In this document: positions 38,233 to 52,100 of the stretch, one piece after another | How the letters are laid out: each line of letters opens with the position of its first letter | Position numbering within the stretch: position 1 is the stretch's first letter | Source of the DNA: Monoplex corrugatus | Lineage: Eukaryota; Mollusca; Gastropoda; Littorinimorpha; Ranellidae | Assembly (NCBI GenBank): GCA_030674185.1 | Contig: JAPXFY010000015.1 | Span: 22,884,986-22,948,985 of the forward strand | Direction: 5' to 3' | Length of the DNA: 64,000 bases | The notes under the pieces: model-generated | Seen by the model: only the letters and a program-made list of their open reading frames with translations | The model's database searches: none | Told to the model about the DNA's origin: nothing | Made by a program: the position numbers and the translations under genes

Positions 38233-41200
38233 TACATATACACAGACACAAGAAGACACTGATACACACACACCTCTCACACAGAGGCTCACAAGCAGAC
38301 CAGGAATAATAACTTTATACTCTGATTATGAGCAGTGATGAGGTCTTTCCTTTTGGGTCTGTGAGCTGATGAAGTGGTCGATGTCAGGGGCGTTTCCTGA
38401 GATTATGTGCTACAAATGCACTGATATGTGTTCTTAATTTTCTTTTCTCTGATGGAGTATTTTGTGTTTTGAAACGGTTATAGCCCTGATATGACTACAC
38501 AGTCGGCTGGGCTAGAAGCAAAAATGACAATTAACTGTTATGCAAAGAAAGATGATGTATGCAACAGTGCACTAACGCGATAGTACTACTGTTTTCTCTG
38601 TTCCCCTAGGAAAAACAATGATATTGATGTGAATAGTGATAAGGATTTTGAGAGTGATGTTAATGAAGATGTTATCGAGATAAACACAACAGTGATGATG
38701 TGGAAAGTGCATCAGCTCCTTCACCATCAAAATGGTTGGGCTATATCTGGCAATGGATGTGTCCAATTTTTGTTGTTCCTACTTGCCTCCATGACCTAAA
38801 CTTAGTGTGCTCTGTCGGATTGAGATTTGTAAACTTCTTCCTTTCAGTTCCTTCTTTATGACAGTTAGCTACCAGATTCCTTTTAGTTTGCTAATGACAG
38901 TTGCCTTGATAATGACAGTTGGTGATAATATTCTTTGTCAGTTTCTGCATGCTGATGACAATTGTTTATAAGATTCTTTGTGAAATTCTACTTGCTGATG
39001 ACAATGGGTTATAAGATTCTTTTTGAGTTTTGCCCTGCTGATGACAATTGTTTATAAGATTCTTTTGAGTTTCTAGTCCTGCTAATGACAATTGTTTATA
39101 AGATTCTTTTGAGTTTCTACCTGCTGATGACAATTGTTTATAAGATTCTGTTTGAGTTTCTATCCTGCTGATGACAATTGTTTATAAGATTCTTTTGAGT
39201 TTCTATCCTGCTGATGACAAGTTGGTTTATAAGATGCTTTTGAGTTTCTACCCTATAGATTTAGGGATATTTGGTTATAAGATTCCTTTGCATTTCTGCC
39301 CTGCTGGTGACAGTTGTTATGAGATTCTTTGCATTTCTACCCTGCAGGTGACAATTGGTTATACAATTCTTTTGAGTTTCTACCCTGCTGATGACATTTG
39401 GTTATAAGTATCCTTTGCATTTCTGCCCTGCTGATGACAATTGGTTATGAGATTCCTTTTCAAGAGTTCTTGCCTTGCTTTAGTCAAGCAGCTTTTTGAT
39501 ATTTGATGATGATGATAGTATTTGATGATGCTAATCCCAATAATGATCTGGTGGATGTTGATGTTGATGTGATCATGGTTTGACAATGAAGCTGATAATG
39601 ATGGTAATAATGTGAATTGATGATGATAATGTTGTGGTTACTAATGATAAATAGTGGCGAACTGTCTGCTGTTGAATTCAGATTGCCAAATCGTTGCGTA
39701 AAACACGGTTTGACAGTGGAGCCCTGCGGCTGGACCAGGTGAAGATACAGTTCACGCTGAACAAAGAGAGTGGCCTACCCAATGGCTACTTTGTTTTTGA
39801 AGCCAAAGACAGTAACAAGTGAGTTTCGTGATTCTGTTTTGGGAAAAGGGTGAGCAAAACGTTTTGAGGGACATAAACAGCCCTCCAGGTTCTATGTGGA
39901 GCATTCACTGAGAACACACAAAAGAACCCATAGAAACAAAGGAATTACCTCTGGCGAAATTGTGTTGAACAAACACACTTTCATTGATAAAGAAAAATAC
40001 ATGCACAGGGAGGAAACATTTATTTAACCCCTTGAGTGCCGACGTTTTCTGACATCAGCTGTTTTCCATGTTGCATCACTACCATGTACAATAAAACAAC
40101 TGTTGCTTCCATGTTTATGGGAATCTATGCATGAAATTACACAGAATGATGCATTAGGCATGACTAAATGTATTTTCAGATGATTTATGTAGTAAAAAAC
40201 ATGCAGCATTGCATGACAGTCCTGGTGTCAGCATTTTACTGAAAACCAGTTTCTCTTTTCAGATAAATAAAACCAATCTGGTGAGGGTTGCATAGGTCAA
40301 AAAGTCATATAAAGGAATCCTGTCACTTTTATGAATTCCCTCTGAGACTGACAACATCAGTCAGTGCTTCTCTACCATGTACATTAGGCTGAAATGGTCA
40401 AACTACCTCCGTAAATTTTACATTTGAAGGCACCACAGAAGGCTCCAAGAGCTCCGTAAATTTTACATTGACGCACTTAAGAGGTTAAAAAGACTGTTGC
40501 TACACTAAAATGATGCATTTTTGGGAGAGCGACCATAATTTCACTCTGTAAATCTGTTGTGACAAGCAAAAAAATCAAGAATGTCTGTGCTTGTGTAGGG
40601 GGAAGAGTGGGTTAGAGTATAGGTAAACAATACAAAGCATGCATATAAATGCATTGGGGAAAGGAGAGGATGGGACGGTATAATGATTTGACTGTCTTGC
40701 TTCTGAAGCTGATGATAAACACAATCCAGTATGGTTGAAAAATGGATGGGTAATCTGATTAAATCTCAGGCCATCTCCCCATTGTACTACCCAGCTTTAA
40801 ATGGTGCATATCCTTTTTCGCGGATGGGGAATTGAAGCTGTGAGGGAAAGGAGGTAAGCATTACTCTGTTGGTACCAACCCAGAGTGAAGTGGGCATCTC
40901 TAAGATTTCGCTTCCTAACTACTACTCAGGTTATGAGAAATCCTTTACCAGTTTTGTGCATGTGTATTATGCATTGTTGGGGAGGAAGTTAGGTCAGAAG
41001 TTAGCTTCTTTTACTGCTAGCTCCAAATGAATGTGTGACTTTAGATGGAGAATAAATCCACAGAAGTTATGGGTTTTTCAGACAGAATCCTGAAGGTTTT
41101 GTTGGTGAGTGCCATGATTCAAGAGTCATCTGCTAGAATGGAGTATCTCACCTGTCTCACCTGTCGGCGTCACCGGGAACAGTGTTGGCCGCTGCACATG

Positions 41201-43081
41201 ATGTCCTCACAAGTTGCCTCCAGCACTCTCGATCTTGGCTAAGTCTGACCACCTCCTGGAGTTTCTTGCCACTGATGTTTGTGATGTTTCTAGCAAGTGA
41301 TGCAGGTGGCCGTCCTCTGTTTCTCTTTCCTTCCACTTTACCTTGGAGGACAGTGGACATCAAGTCTGTTCTCTCATTACGGATTGCGTGTCCAACATAT
41401 TTCAGTTTCCTCCGTTGTATGAGTACTAGAAGCTTGCGTGTAGTACCCAACTCATTCAGTATGCTTTCATTTGAGCGCCTATCCGTCCATTTGACCCTCA
41501 GCAGTCTTCGGTAAAACCACAGCTCTGCTGCTTCCACTCGTCTTTCATCCTCTTTCTTCATTGTCCATGCCTCGCAGCCGTATAACATCACTGGCCAGAC
41601 AAGACATTTTAAGAGTTTTATCTTAAGGTCTGCTGTTATGCTGTGGTCTTTCCAAATATTGTTCAATTGAACCATACTGTTCTTGGCCATTCCAATTCTC
41701 ATCTTTATGTCTTTTGAGCATGTTCCATCGTGTGTCTTGACTGAACCTAAATATCTAAAGTCCTTGACATTTTCTAGAGGGACTTGGTTTAGCATGATCT
41801 GGTCCTGTCTAGTGTTATATTTGCCTGCAACATGCATAACCTTTGTCTTCTTTGAATTTAAGTCCAGCCCAGCTGCCTTTCCAACCCGGTCTACCTGTAC
41901 AGGATCCTCCTAGAGCCTGTAATGTTGTCTGCCAGTAATCCTGTGTCATCTGCGTAGCGTAAATTTGACAGGTTTCTACCACCAATATTTACTCCCATGT
42001 CTTCTATGTCTGCTTCTCTCATGATATGTTCAGAGTATATGCTGAAGAGATGTGGAGACAGGATGCAACCTTGCCTTACCCCTTTAGTGATGTTAAAAAA
42101 TTGCAGTTTTGATTATTCCATCTGATTGTTGCTTTTTGATCATTATATAATGAAGCTATGAGGGAAACCAGATGTCTTGGAAAACCCATTTTGATCATGA
42201 AGTGGAAAAGACTTTGGTGAATCACGCTATCAAACGCTTTGCTGTAGTCAATGAAAACGATGAACATCTCTTGGTCTGTGTTTCTAATCTTTTCTATCAA
42301 TATCTGGAGTACAAACAGCATATCTATTGTTCCCCTGTTTTTCCTATAGCCTGCCTGACAGTCGGATAGCTCTTCCTCTACTTTTGGCTTTAACCTGTTT
42401 AAAATTATTATCAGCAGTATTTTACTGGCATGACTGATCAGTGCAATTGTTCTATAATTGTTGCAGTCTTTGACATTTCCACTCTTATGTAACATGACAA
42501 ATTCTTGGAGCTTCCAGTCTGTAGGCCACTGACAAGTCTTCCATATCTTGCAGCATAAGTGATGCATTACTTTGAGTCCACCATCACCTGAGTGTTTCAA
42601 CAACTCTCCAGGAATATTGTCAAGACCAGGAGACTTTCTGCATTTTAGATCTTTAATGGCAGATTCAACTTCGCTGAGCAGAGGTTCAGGTTCCGTATCT
42701 CCAGGGGTCAATTCCAAATTTGGCTCTAAATTATTTTCATGGCTGTCAGGTTTGCCAAAAAGTGATGTGCCATATTCGTTCCACCTATCCAAGACATCAT
42801 CTGGTTCAGTCAGGAATGGAGTATCAAAAAAGGAATAATGAAAGCAGATACACCATTCTGGCTGGTAACCCTGGAATTCTGTATGTATGGAAGGAAAAGT
42901 GCTTACACCATACACATTAACTCTTTGACTCCCACACCCCGTCCACCAGAATCCTGCATTGTCAACCATGCTAACAGATCAAAAACTTAAACCCTTTAAC
43001 TGATTCACCCTTTATAGGTGAGAGAGTCAAAGGGATAAGCTTTTGTGGTTGGTGGATAGGGTGCAGGAGTCAAAGGGTTAA

Positions 43082-43150
<69 letters not shown>

Positions 43151-46100
43151 ACTCTCTGACTCTCTCTCTCTCTCTCTCTCTGTCTTTCTCTGTCTCTCAC
43201 GCATTCGTGCGTGCGCACACACATGCACACGCACACACACTCAAAACACACACACATTAGTTACTTTTTTTTTTAACTTACTTTTTTTTTTACCCTACAT
43301 CTCCTCTTTCACCTCTCTCAAACTACAGGAAATGCTGTTACTCTTTGCTTTCCATCTGTATTATGTCTGATGTTAATGTTAAATACATCTGATTCTTTTC
43401 CAATATTTTTAGCTCTAGTTAAGTGTGCAGATTAGCAACAACAAGACTGAAAAATAACTCTAAAGCTTAGAATTTATGCCCTTGGAAAGAAGGTAGTATA
43501 TACCCTTGGAAAGTAAGATATTGTCATTGTCATTATCATTGTCATCATCATCATCTGTATAATCTCCTAATGTTGAACTATGTGACAGGTTGGTAGAGGA
43601 GTTTATGTTGCTGGCCAATATGGCGGTGGCTCACAGGATCCGCACCTGTCACAGGAACCAGGCTGTGCTTCGTTGTCACCCACCCCCCCAGACTCGCATG
43701 ATTAAGAATCTGGTCAGAACTTTGAACACTTGTGTCAGTTTCCTTGTTCTTGGTTGGTTGGATGGATGGTTGGTTGGTAGGTTGGTTGGCTGGCTGGTTG
43801 GTTGGGTGGGTGAATGGTTGGTTGGCTTGGAGGGTCTTTTTCTTCTCCGCAGGCTAAGCGTATAAATTCATGCAAACCTATCTACCTGGCAGAAGGAGCT
43901 GATTTATGTGTGTATGGCCATTCTTATCCTGCCGTAAAGGCAGTCATGCCCCGTCTTGTGGGTGGCGAGAATTGTGTGGTTTTAGCTTTGTTTGTTTCTT
44001 TGTTTGTTTTCCTTTGTTTTGTTTTGTTTCTTTGTCAGAGTATGCTTTTGTGTTATGCGGCTGTATTGTTGTTTTTTCTTATTGTTATGGCTTTGTTTTG
44101 TGTTCTATTACTAGTGATCTGAGTGTTTTAGCTATTATCAGTAGTGGGGTTGCCCAACTTTTGAGTCTGGCTTGAGAAAAATAATTATTCATGTAGCCTT
44201 CAGTCCACCCATCTGCCTGTGGGTTCTTAATCTATTTCAGAGTTTGGGAAGGTAAAGCACAGGGGAGAGCAGATGGGTACTACCTTGTTAACCCTCTGGC
44301 TCCTACACCCTCTCCACCAGATCCTGCTTTACCAATCATGTTAATGAACCAAAATATTAACCCTCTTGATTCTGTCACCCTGTCCACCAGCTTCCTGAAG
44401 AGGGTGTGGGAGTCAAAGGGTTAAGTTTTTGCAGTTGGTGGATAGGGTGCAGATGTCAAAAGGTAAACATTGGCATCGAGACAAGATTTCTACCACTCAC
44501 TCCCTTATGACCTCGTGATTATTTAAGTGTTCACCTTTTTTTTTATCCCCCCTGTGGGGATGCAGAGGGTTCTTTCAGTATAAATAGTATCCCCACCTTC
44601 TGGAAATTTTATGGTAGAAATTTGTTCTTTTCTGTCACTCTCTTTGTTTCTGCCTTGTTCCTTTGCTTTCTGTCATTTCTGCCTATCATTTTCTGCCTTG
44701 CTGGTCCATTCACCTGGTGTGTTTGATAAAGTCTTGTGTACTGTTTCTTAGGATTGATAACTGAGTACGTGTATTAAATGCATTTTGGGCTCTAGGGAGG
44801 TGAGATTTGCAGGAGCAATTTTAGGTAATTTAGGCCCGTTTTTAATATGTTTTGGTGTCTTTAGGTATGCTTAAATTTGTATTCAGGTGTTTTTTAAAAA
44901 TCCTATGCGATAGATTGGGTGGAGTGGTCAACACCAGGGGCATGTCCTTATATTGTTTGCATGAATGCATTGATATGTGTACTTAATTTTTTTCTTTGTT
45001 TTTCCTGGTGAAGTTTTGTATGTTTTGAAATGGTTATAGCCCTGATATAGTTCTATGCAGTCGGCTGGGCTTTAAACAACAATAACAATAATCTTTTTTT
45101 TTTAATCCCAGTGAAATGTTTGCCTTGCCCCTCAGTGGGGCCTGTGCTGTTCCAGAACCCCAGTAGTCCCAGTCCCAACATATTGTCCTGTTGCTGTACC
45201 TGTTGCATTCCACATATTTCTGTATTTCATATCTTTTTTTTCCAGAAAGAATTATGTGACAGTCTGGGCATTCACATAAATTTGAGCAGTGCCAAAGATA
45301 TTCAGGTAAGTTCAGTATTAGTAGATGGAAAAGTCATACGCAAAACCAGGCTAAACATACAGCAAGTGGCTGTATGCATATTTTTATCAGCTATTACTTA
45401 AATGCTTGTCAGATGAATAAGGCGATGGCTGACTGGAGTCAGCTGTTATGCACATTTGATACACAATGGTAGTCTAACCCATGTGTCTAAAAAACGCAGG
45501 TGTGGAGACATGCATGAGCCACAGTTTCGGTTTCAGTTTCAGTTTCTCAAGATGACGTCTCCGCGCTCGGAATGAATTCCATATGCACTAACGTCACAGG
45601 TGCCATGTGATAGTGATCATGGTACAAAAAAGCCTTAAGCCTGCACATAAACACATGAGCCACATAGGCAGCAAAGTTTTCAGCCTGTGCAATGCTTGCT
45701 ACAGTCTGTAAAAGTTCGCATATATTTGAACAAAAAGCTTAGAATGGTTGTGTTCCCATAGCTACACACTTTAAACTTTCAGTGATTCAATACATTTGAT
45801 TGTGATATTGCATCTTGATTGTGATAGTGTTTTTGTGATATTGTTTTGGACCTTTTAAAGCTTGTCATGTTAGTAGTATTATTACATGTATGTATGTTCT
45901 GTATGTATTACTGTTGGTGATAGAAGAAAACCACAAGATTGAAACACAAAGGGTCGCAAATCTGAGAGAGTTTTCAAGCTGCTAGGATGATTTCATGATG
46001 ATGGGAATGATGATCCATCTCAGAATAATGATGCTGTGGAGTTCATTTCGGATTGAGACTGCACATCAGGCACATTCTACTGTCTTTCACATTCCAGCAT

Positions 46101-49100
46101 CGTCAACCAGGCTTGAGAGATGTAAACATCTGCAGCACTGGTCAGGAAATTTGAGCAGCATCCCTAATGTAGGCATGGACTGTGTTGGCTGAACAATACA
46201 GCTAGACTGCTGTCTTAAAAACCTGCCAGCTCATGACCTGAACTGGAACTCAAGAGGACAGCAAGGAGGAGAAGACCAAAAACTGAACTGGTGCTGGATG
46301 GTTGATAGAGTCCTTCAGTTGGTGGCTTGATGCTGGAGCGATGCCCTTATACTATTTGCTGACAAAGCCCATTGTAATGCTCTTGTTGCCTGTTGTGTTG
46401 CAAGATGTGCGAATGTCTAAGTGTTTAGTAAGTCACAATGATGGATGAGACTCAACTTTGTGGTCCCAGTCTTTCCCAAGAGCCCATAGTGTGTTCAGAT
46501 CTGGTTTGAATTTCATCAGGGCTGAAAAATCATATGGTCATTTTTCAGACCAATGGGAGTTTGAACTTGTGATCTCGCAGTTAGTGGTCCTGTGTGCACT
46601 TACCACTTGACCACATGACTAGTCCTTCATGAGATTTGTTTACCAGAAGTGATTGAAACAGAATCCAGGTAATAAAATCGCTGTGTTCAGTCTCAACCAA
46701 GCATTCAAGCCTCCATATCTGCTGGTATATAATATACTCAATAGAAGGAGCAATTTTGTCACAATAATTAATAATGCATAATGTTTTTCTTTTACTTTTT
46801 GATACCCTCATCTTTTCAACAGGCATCCACCAACTTTCTGTAATGATTTATCTTCTTTCTCTTTTAATATCTATTCACATGTACTTTTTACTTAGACATA
46901 GTGTTTTATATCCATTTATATATCATGTGATGATTATGGCACGTCTATTGCAGCTGTCGCTGGCCCGTTACACAGGAGAAGATTACTTGTCACAGGCAAG
47001 GCTGCAAGTACTGGTCAACCTCTGCTCCAGACCTATGAGGGTAAGACAGCATAAATCTACATTCATCATCATCATCAAGTGCCCTGCTGCATAGCATTGG
47101 CAATCATGGCCCTCTATATGTATCTATCCCTTGTTGCCACAAGCACATCTTCATGTTCTTTGTTTACAAACATGCATTTATCAGAATTAATTAATCTGGT
47201 AGATAGTATAAAACTGTAGATAGAATTGGAGACTATAAACATGATGACAGAAAAGATAACCCATTTTCAAAGCTGCTTTTGAATGTAGCTGTAAAGATAG
47301 AGTTCTTTTTTTTTGTGGAAAGTTTGCATTAATCTTGCTTATTGCACTGCAGTTCCCTTTCAGTTTTTCTTGTGTTCTAAATTCAAAATTTCAGGGAGAT
47401 GATAATTATTGTGATTTTAGCGTTATTCTGCAAAGTATAACATGATATTTTTATGTCAGTTTGTGTATGATTCATATTAAATGCATGCATGCATACACAC
47501 ACAGCAGGCTTACACACACTTATATATGTGTAAATACTCATAAGCACCTTCCCCATTCATACCATGCACCTCTCCACATAGGATACACCATACTACACCA
47601 CACTATTCTTGCATGTGTATGTGCAGAGATATTTGTGTATCTGTTTGTCTTTTCACATGATGATTATATGTATAGTGTGTGTATGTGTAGTTGTTACTTT
47701 ATGTGTGTGTGTGTTTACACATGATGGATATATGCAAAATGTATGTGTGTTTGTGTGTGTGCACTTGTGACTTTACTTGTGTTTGTGTCTGTGTGTCTTT
47801 GCACATAATGGCTATATGCAAAATGCGTGTGTATGTGTAGTTGTTACCTAACATGTCTGCTTTATGTGCAGAATGCCAGGTATTTCTGCTGTGGTATGCT
47901 GTCAGATGAGGGTCTGTATCATCATTACGCTCTGAATGTTCCCCTGTACACCCACTTCACCTCTCCCATCCGTCGATACCCAGACATCTTGGTACATCGG
48001 ACCTTAGCTGCTTCGCTAGGTGCGCATGACATTTTTGAAATACCTAGTGGTATTTTTCTGTGTATAAATTTGTGCATTTGTGAGTGAGAAGGTGATAGAG
48101 AATGTATGTGTGTATGTTGGTGTTTCTGTGTGTATGGATGTCTGTATGTTAGTACTGCACTGTACTAGAGTTTTGATGAGAGTTATGTGCCTGCACTGTA
48201 CTAGAGTTTTGATGAGAGTTATGTGCCTGCACTGTACTAGAGTTTTGATGAGAGTTATGTGCCTGCACTGTACTAGAGTTTTGATGAGAGTTATGTGCCT
48301 GCACTGTACTAGAGTTTTGATGAGAGTTATGTGCCTGCACTGTACTAGAGTTTGATGAGAGTTATGTACCTTGCACTGTACTAAAGTTATGAGAGAGTTA
48401 TGATTATGTGCCTGCACTGTACTAGAGTTATGATGAGTTGTGTGCCTGCACTGTACTAGAGTTTATGATGAGAGTTATGTGCCTGCATTGTACTAGAGTT
48501 ATGATGAGAGTTATGTGCCTGTACTGTACTAGAGTTTTGATGAGAGTTGTGTGCCTGCACTGTACTAGAGTTATGATGAGAGTTGTGTGCCTGCACTGTA
48601 CTACAGTTATGATGAGTTGTGTGCCTGCACTGTACTAGAGTTATGATGAGAGTTGTGTGCCTGCACTGTACTAGAGTTATGATGAGAGTTGTGTGCCTGC
48701 ACTGTACTACAGTTATGATGAGTTGTGTGCCTGCACTGTACTAGAGTTATGATGAGAGTTGTGTGCCTGCACTGTACTAGAGTTATGATGAGTTGTGTGC
48801 CTGCACTGTACTAGAGTTATGATGAGAGTTATGTGCCTGCACTGTACTAGAGTTATGATGAGTTGTGTGCCTGCACTGTACTAGAGTTATGATGAGAGTT
48901 GTGTGCCTGCACTGTACTAGAGTTATGATGAGAGTTGTGTGCCTGCACTGTACTAGAGTTATGATGAGAGTTGTGTGCCTGCACTGTACTAGAGTTATGA
49001 TGAGAGTTATGTGCCTGCACTGTACTAGAGTTATGATGAGTTGTGTGTCTGCACTGTACTAGAGTTATGATGAGAGTTGTGTGCCTGCACTGTACTAGAG

Positions 49101-52100
49101 TTATGATGAGAGTTATGTGCCTGCACTGTACTAGAGTTATGATGAGAGTTATGTGCCTGCACTGTACTAGAGTTATTATGAGTTATGTACCTGCACTATA
49201 CTAGAGTTATGAGAGTTATGATGAGAGTTATGTGCCTGCAATGTACTAGAGTTAGAGAGTTATGTGCCTGCATTGTACTAGAGTTATGAGAGAGTTATGA
49301 TGAGAGTTATGTGCCTGCAGTGTACTAGAGTTATGAGAGTTATGATGAGTTATGTGCCTGCACTGTACTAGTTATGTGAGAGTTATGATGAGAGTTACAT
49401 GCTTTTTCATGGGCGAACAGCCTATGTTACCTGTGGAAATGACTTATTGCAGCAGAGAATAACAACAAAGAATAACAACACAAACGATAACAATTTCCAG
49501 TCTTACCAAGCTCTATGAGACTGAGACAAATCTGTGATTGTGTGCAGGCTACTGTAAAGTGAACAAATCTGTGATTGTGTGCAGGCTGCTGTAAAGTGAA
49601 CAAATCTGTGATTGTGTGCAGGCTACTGTAAAGTGAACAAATCTGTGATTGTGTGCAGGCTACTGTAAAGTGAACAAATCTGTGATTGTGTGCAGGCTGC
49701 TGTAAAGTGAACAAATCTGTGATTGTGTGCAGGCTACTGTAAAGTGAACAAATCTGTGAATGTGTGCAGGCTACTGTAAAGTGAACAAATCTGTGAATGT
49801 GTGCAGGCTACTGTAAAGTGAACAAATCTGTGATTGTGTGCAGGCTACTGTAAAGTGAACAAATCTGTGATTGTGTGCAGGCTACTGTAAAGTGAACAAA
49901 TCTGTGATTGTGTGCAGGCTACTGTAAAGTGAACAAATCTGTGAATGTGTGCAGGCTGCTGTAAAGTGAACAAATCTGTGATTGTGTGCAGGCTGCTGTA
50001 AAGTGAACAAATCTGTGATTGTGTGCAGGCTACTGTAAAGTGAACAAATCTGTGATTGTGTGCAGGCTACTGTAAAGTGACAGACAGAAACCCAGCAGAG
50101 CTCGAACAGATGGCCAAACGTTGCAATGACATGAAGACCAACGCTAAGACTTGCTCAGAGAGGAGCAACGAACTCTACTTTTCCATCTTTGTCAAGGTAG
50201 GAATGCATGCAGAGAGAGATTGCATTTTTTGTTTCTTTGGAAGAATACTCGATGGCCTCAGAGTTATTACAATCAAACGTAAGCAGTGTGCTGCTGGAGG
50301 TACAGTGCGGCTGGAAGAGGAGTTGAAGATCACACCTGATTTTTAATATTACACTCTTCATCACCTGTGCTAATGAGAATACTTGATTCTTTGTTCTAAC
50401 AGGAAGCAGGCCCTCTGGAGGAGAAAGGCATGGTGATGATGGTGCTGGACAAGTCGTTTGACGTCTTCATCCTAAGGCTGGGGGTCATCAAGAGAGTCTA
50501 CTGTGAGGTCAGTGCAACTCTTGTGTGCCTGTTTTGTCATTGTCATGTTGTCAGTTGGAAGGAAAAGATCTGTTGTTCAAGCAAAGGGGACCACAAACAG
50601 ATGGACATTTGTCTGGTTTCTTTCCATGTGGTGGTGTATTGCATGTTGAAATGAAAACGGCCTCCTCTCCTTGGAACTATAGGAGTTTTGTTTTAAGGGG
50701 TTCCTGAGTTGGCTTTTTTAATCTCTTGTTTTAAAAAATGGGAGATTATTTCATATGGACCTGAGAGGGAGGTGTGTCTGTATGTAGGTATGTGATTGTC
50801 AGTGACAAATGTTACTAAGGTTTTCAGCTGTTTATGGTTGGATCACACCAATTTGGATTAAGATGTGGATCTTGAGGAATTGCAAATGCATAAGTTCAGA
50901 GGTTTCACCCTTGGGGATTCTGGGAGCTGTCAATACAAATACTATCCCCTCCTAGAAATTCTGTGCTAGAAATTTCCTCTTTTCTATCGCTCTCTTTGTT
51001 TCTGCCTTGTTCCTTTGCTTTCTGTCACTTCTTCCTATCAGTTTCTGCCTTGTTGGTCCATTCATCTGTATGTGTTCAATAAAGTCTTAGTATTTTCTCC
51101 TAGGATTGATAATGGGTTACATACATAAAGTGCATTTTTGGCTCTAGGGAAATGGGATATGCGGAAGCAATTTTAGGTAATTTAGACCCATTTTTATGTG
51201 TTAGTGTCTTTCTTTGTATTTTAATTTGTATTCAGGTATGTTTTTTTAATTCCCCTGTGTAATAAGTTCGACGGAGTGGTCAGTGGCAGGGGCATGTCCT
51301 TAAATTATGTGCATTAATGCATTGACATATGTACTGAATTTTCTTTTCCTTTTTTTTTTTGTTTTTGTTTTTTTACTGTTGAAGCATTTATGTTTTGAAA
51401 TGTTTATAGCCCTGATATGGCTGTATGCAGTTGGCTGGGATTTAAACAAAAATAACCATAACAATAAATAGCCAGTAAGTTTGAAGATCATGACACCAAG
51501 GTCAAGCCACACAGACCAAAAAAATTACCTAAATAAGCTTTTTTTTTGTGAAGGTGTGTGAATCGCACTTTCTCAGAAACATCTCAAGATATTTGAATTG
51601 TGACTGCACTGTTGTGACAGTCTATCATTGAGTTCACTTCATATCACGTTTCTTTTCATCTGATGCTTCTTCAAGGTCGCAACAACTGTGAGGAGTGTGA
51701 AATCCAGATTTTCTTCTGAGCAGCTTAAGTTTCACATTAAGGTTTTTCAGACATGTATTATTGAATCAGTTTTGATTGTGGTAATGTCATTGTATGTGTA
51801 TAGACTGTTTCAACTGTTGTTACAGAAATAGTCGAGCAATATAAATGAATCTCCTTTTATCATGTGGATTTTATTATCTGTGTGAACAGCAGTATCACCA
51901 TTAAAGATTCATGTGAGGATAATCATTTTTATTTATTCAGTAATGCCTTGAGTCAGATTCGCTAGTGCCAAAGTTTGGATGACTTTGGTACTATTCCTGG
52001 GTCATGGCTACAAGACTGTTGAAATACATGTACAAATCTCATTATGACTCCAAGATTTTATGAGCCAAATGTAATTGTATTTGGTTTGTATGGTTGAATA

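Noticed and set aside
48016..48417. Minus-strand 133-codon frame
   Set aside because: Mostly translated 36-bp minisatellite; the tail is intron sequence.
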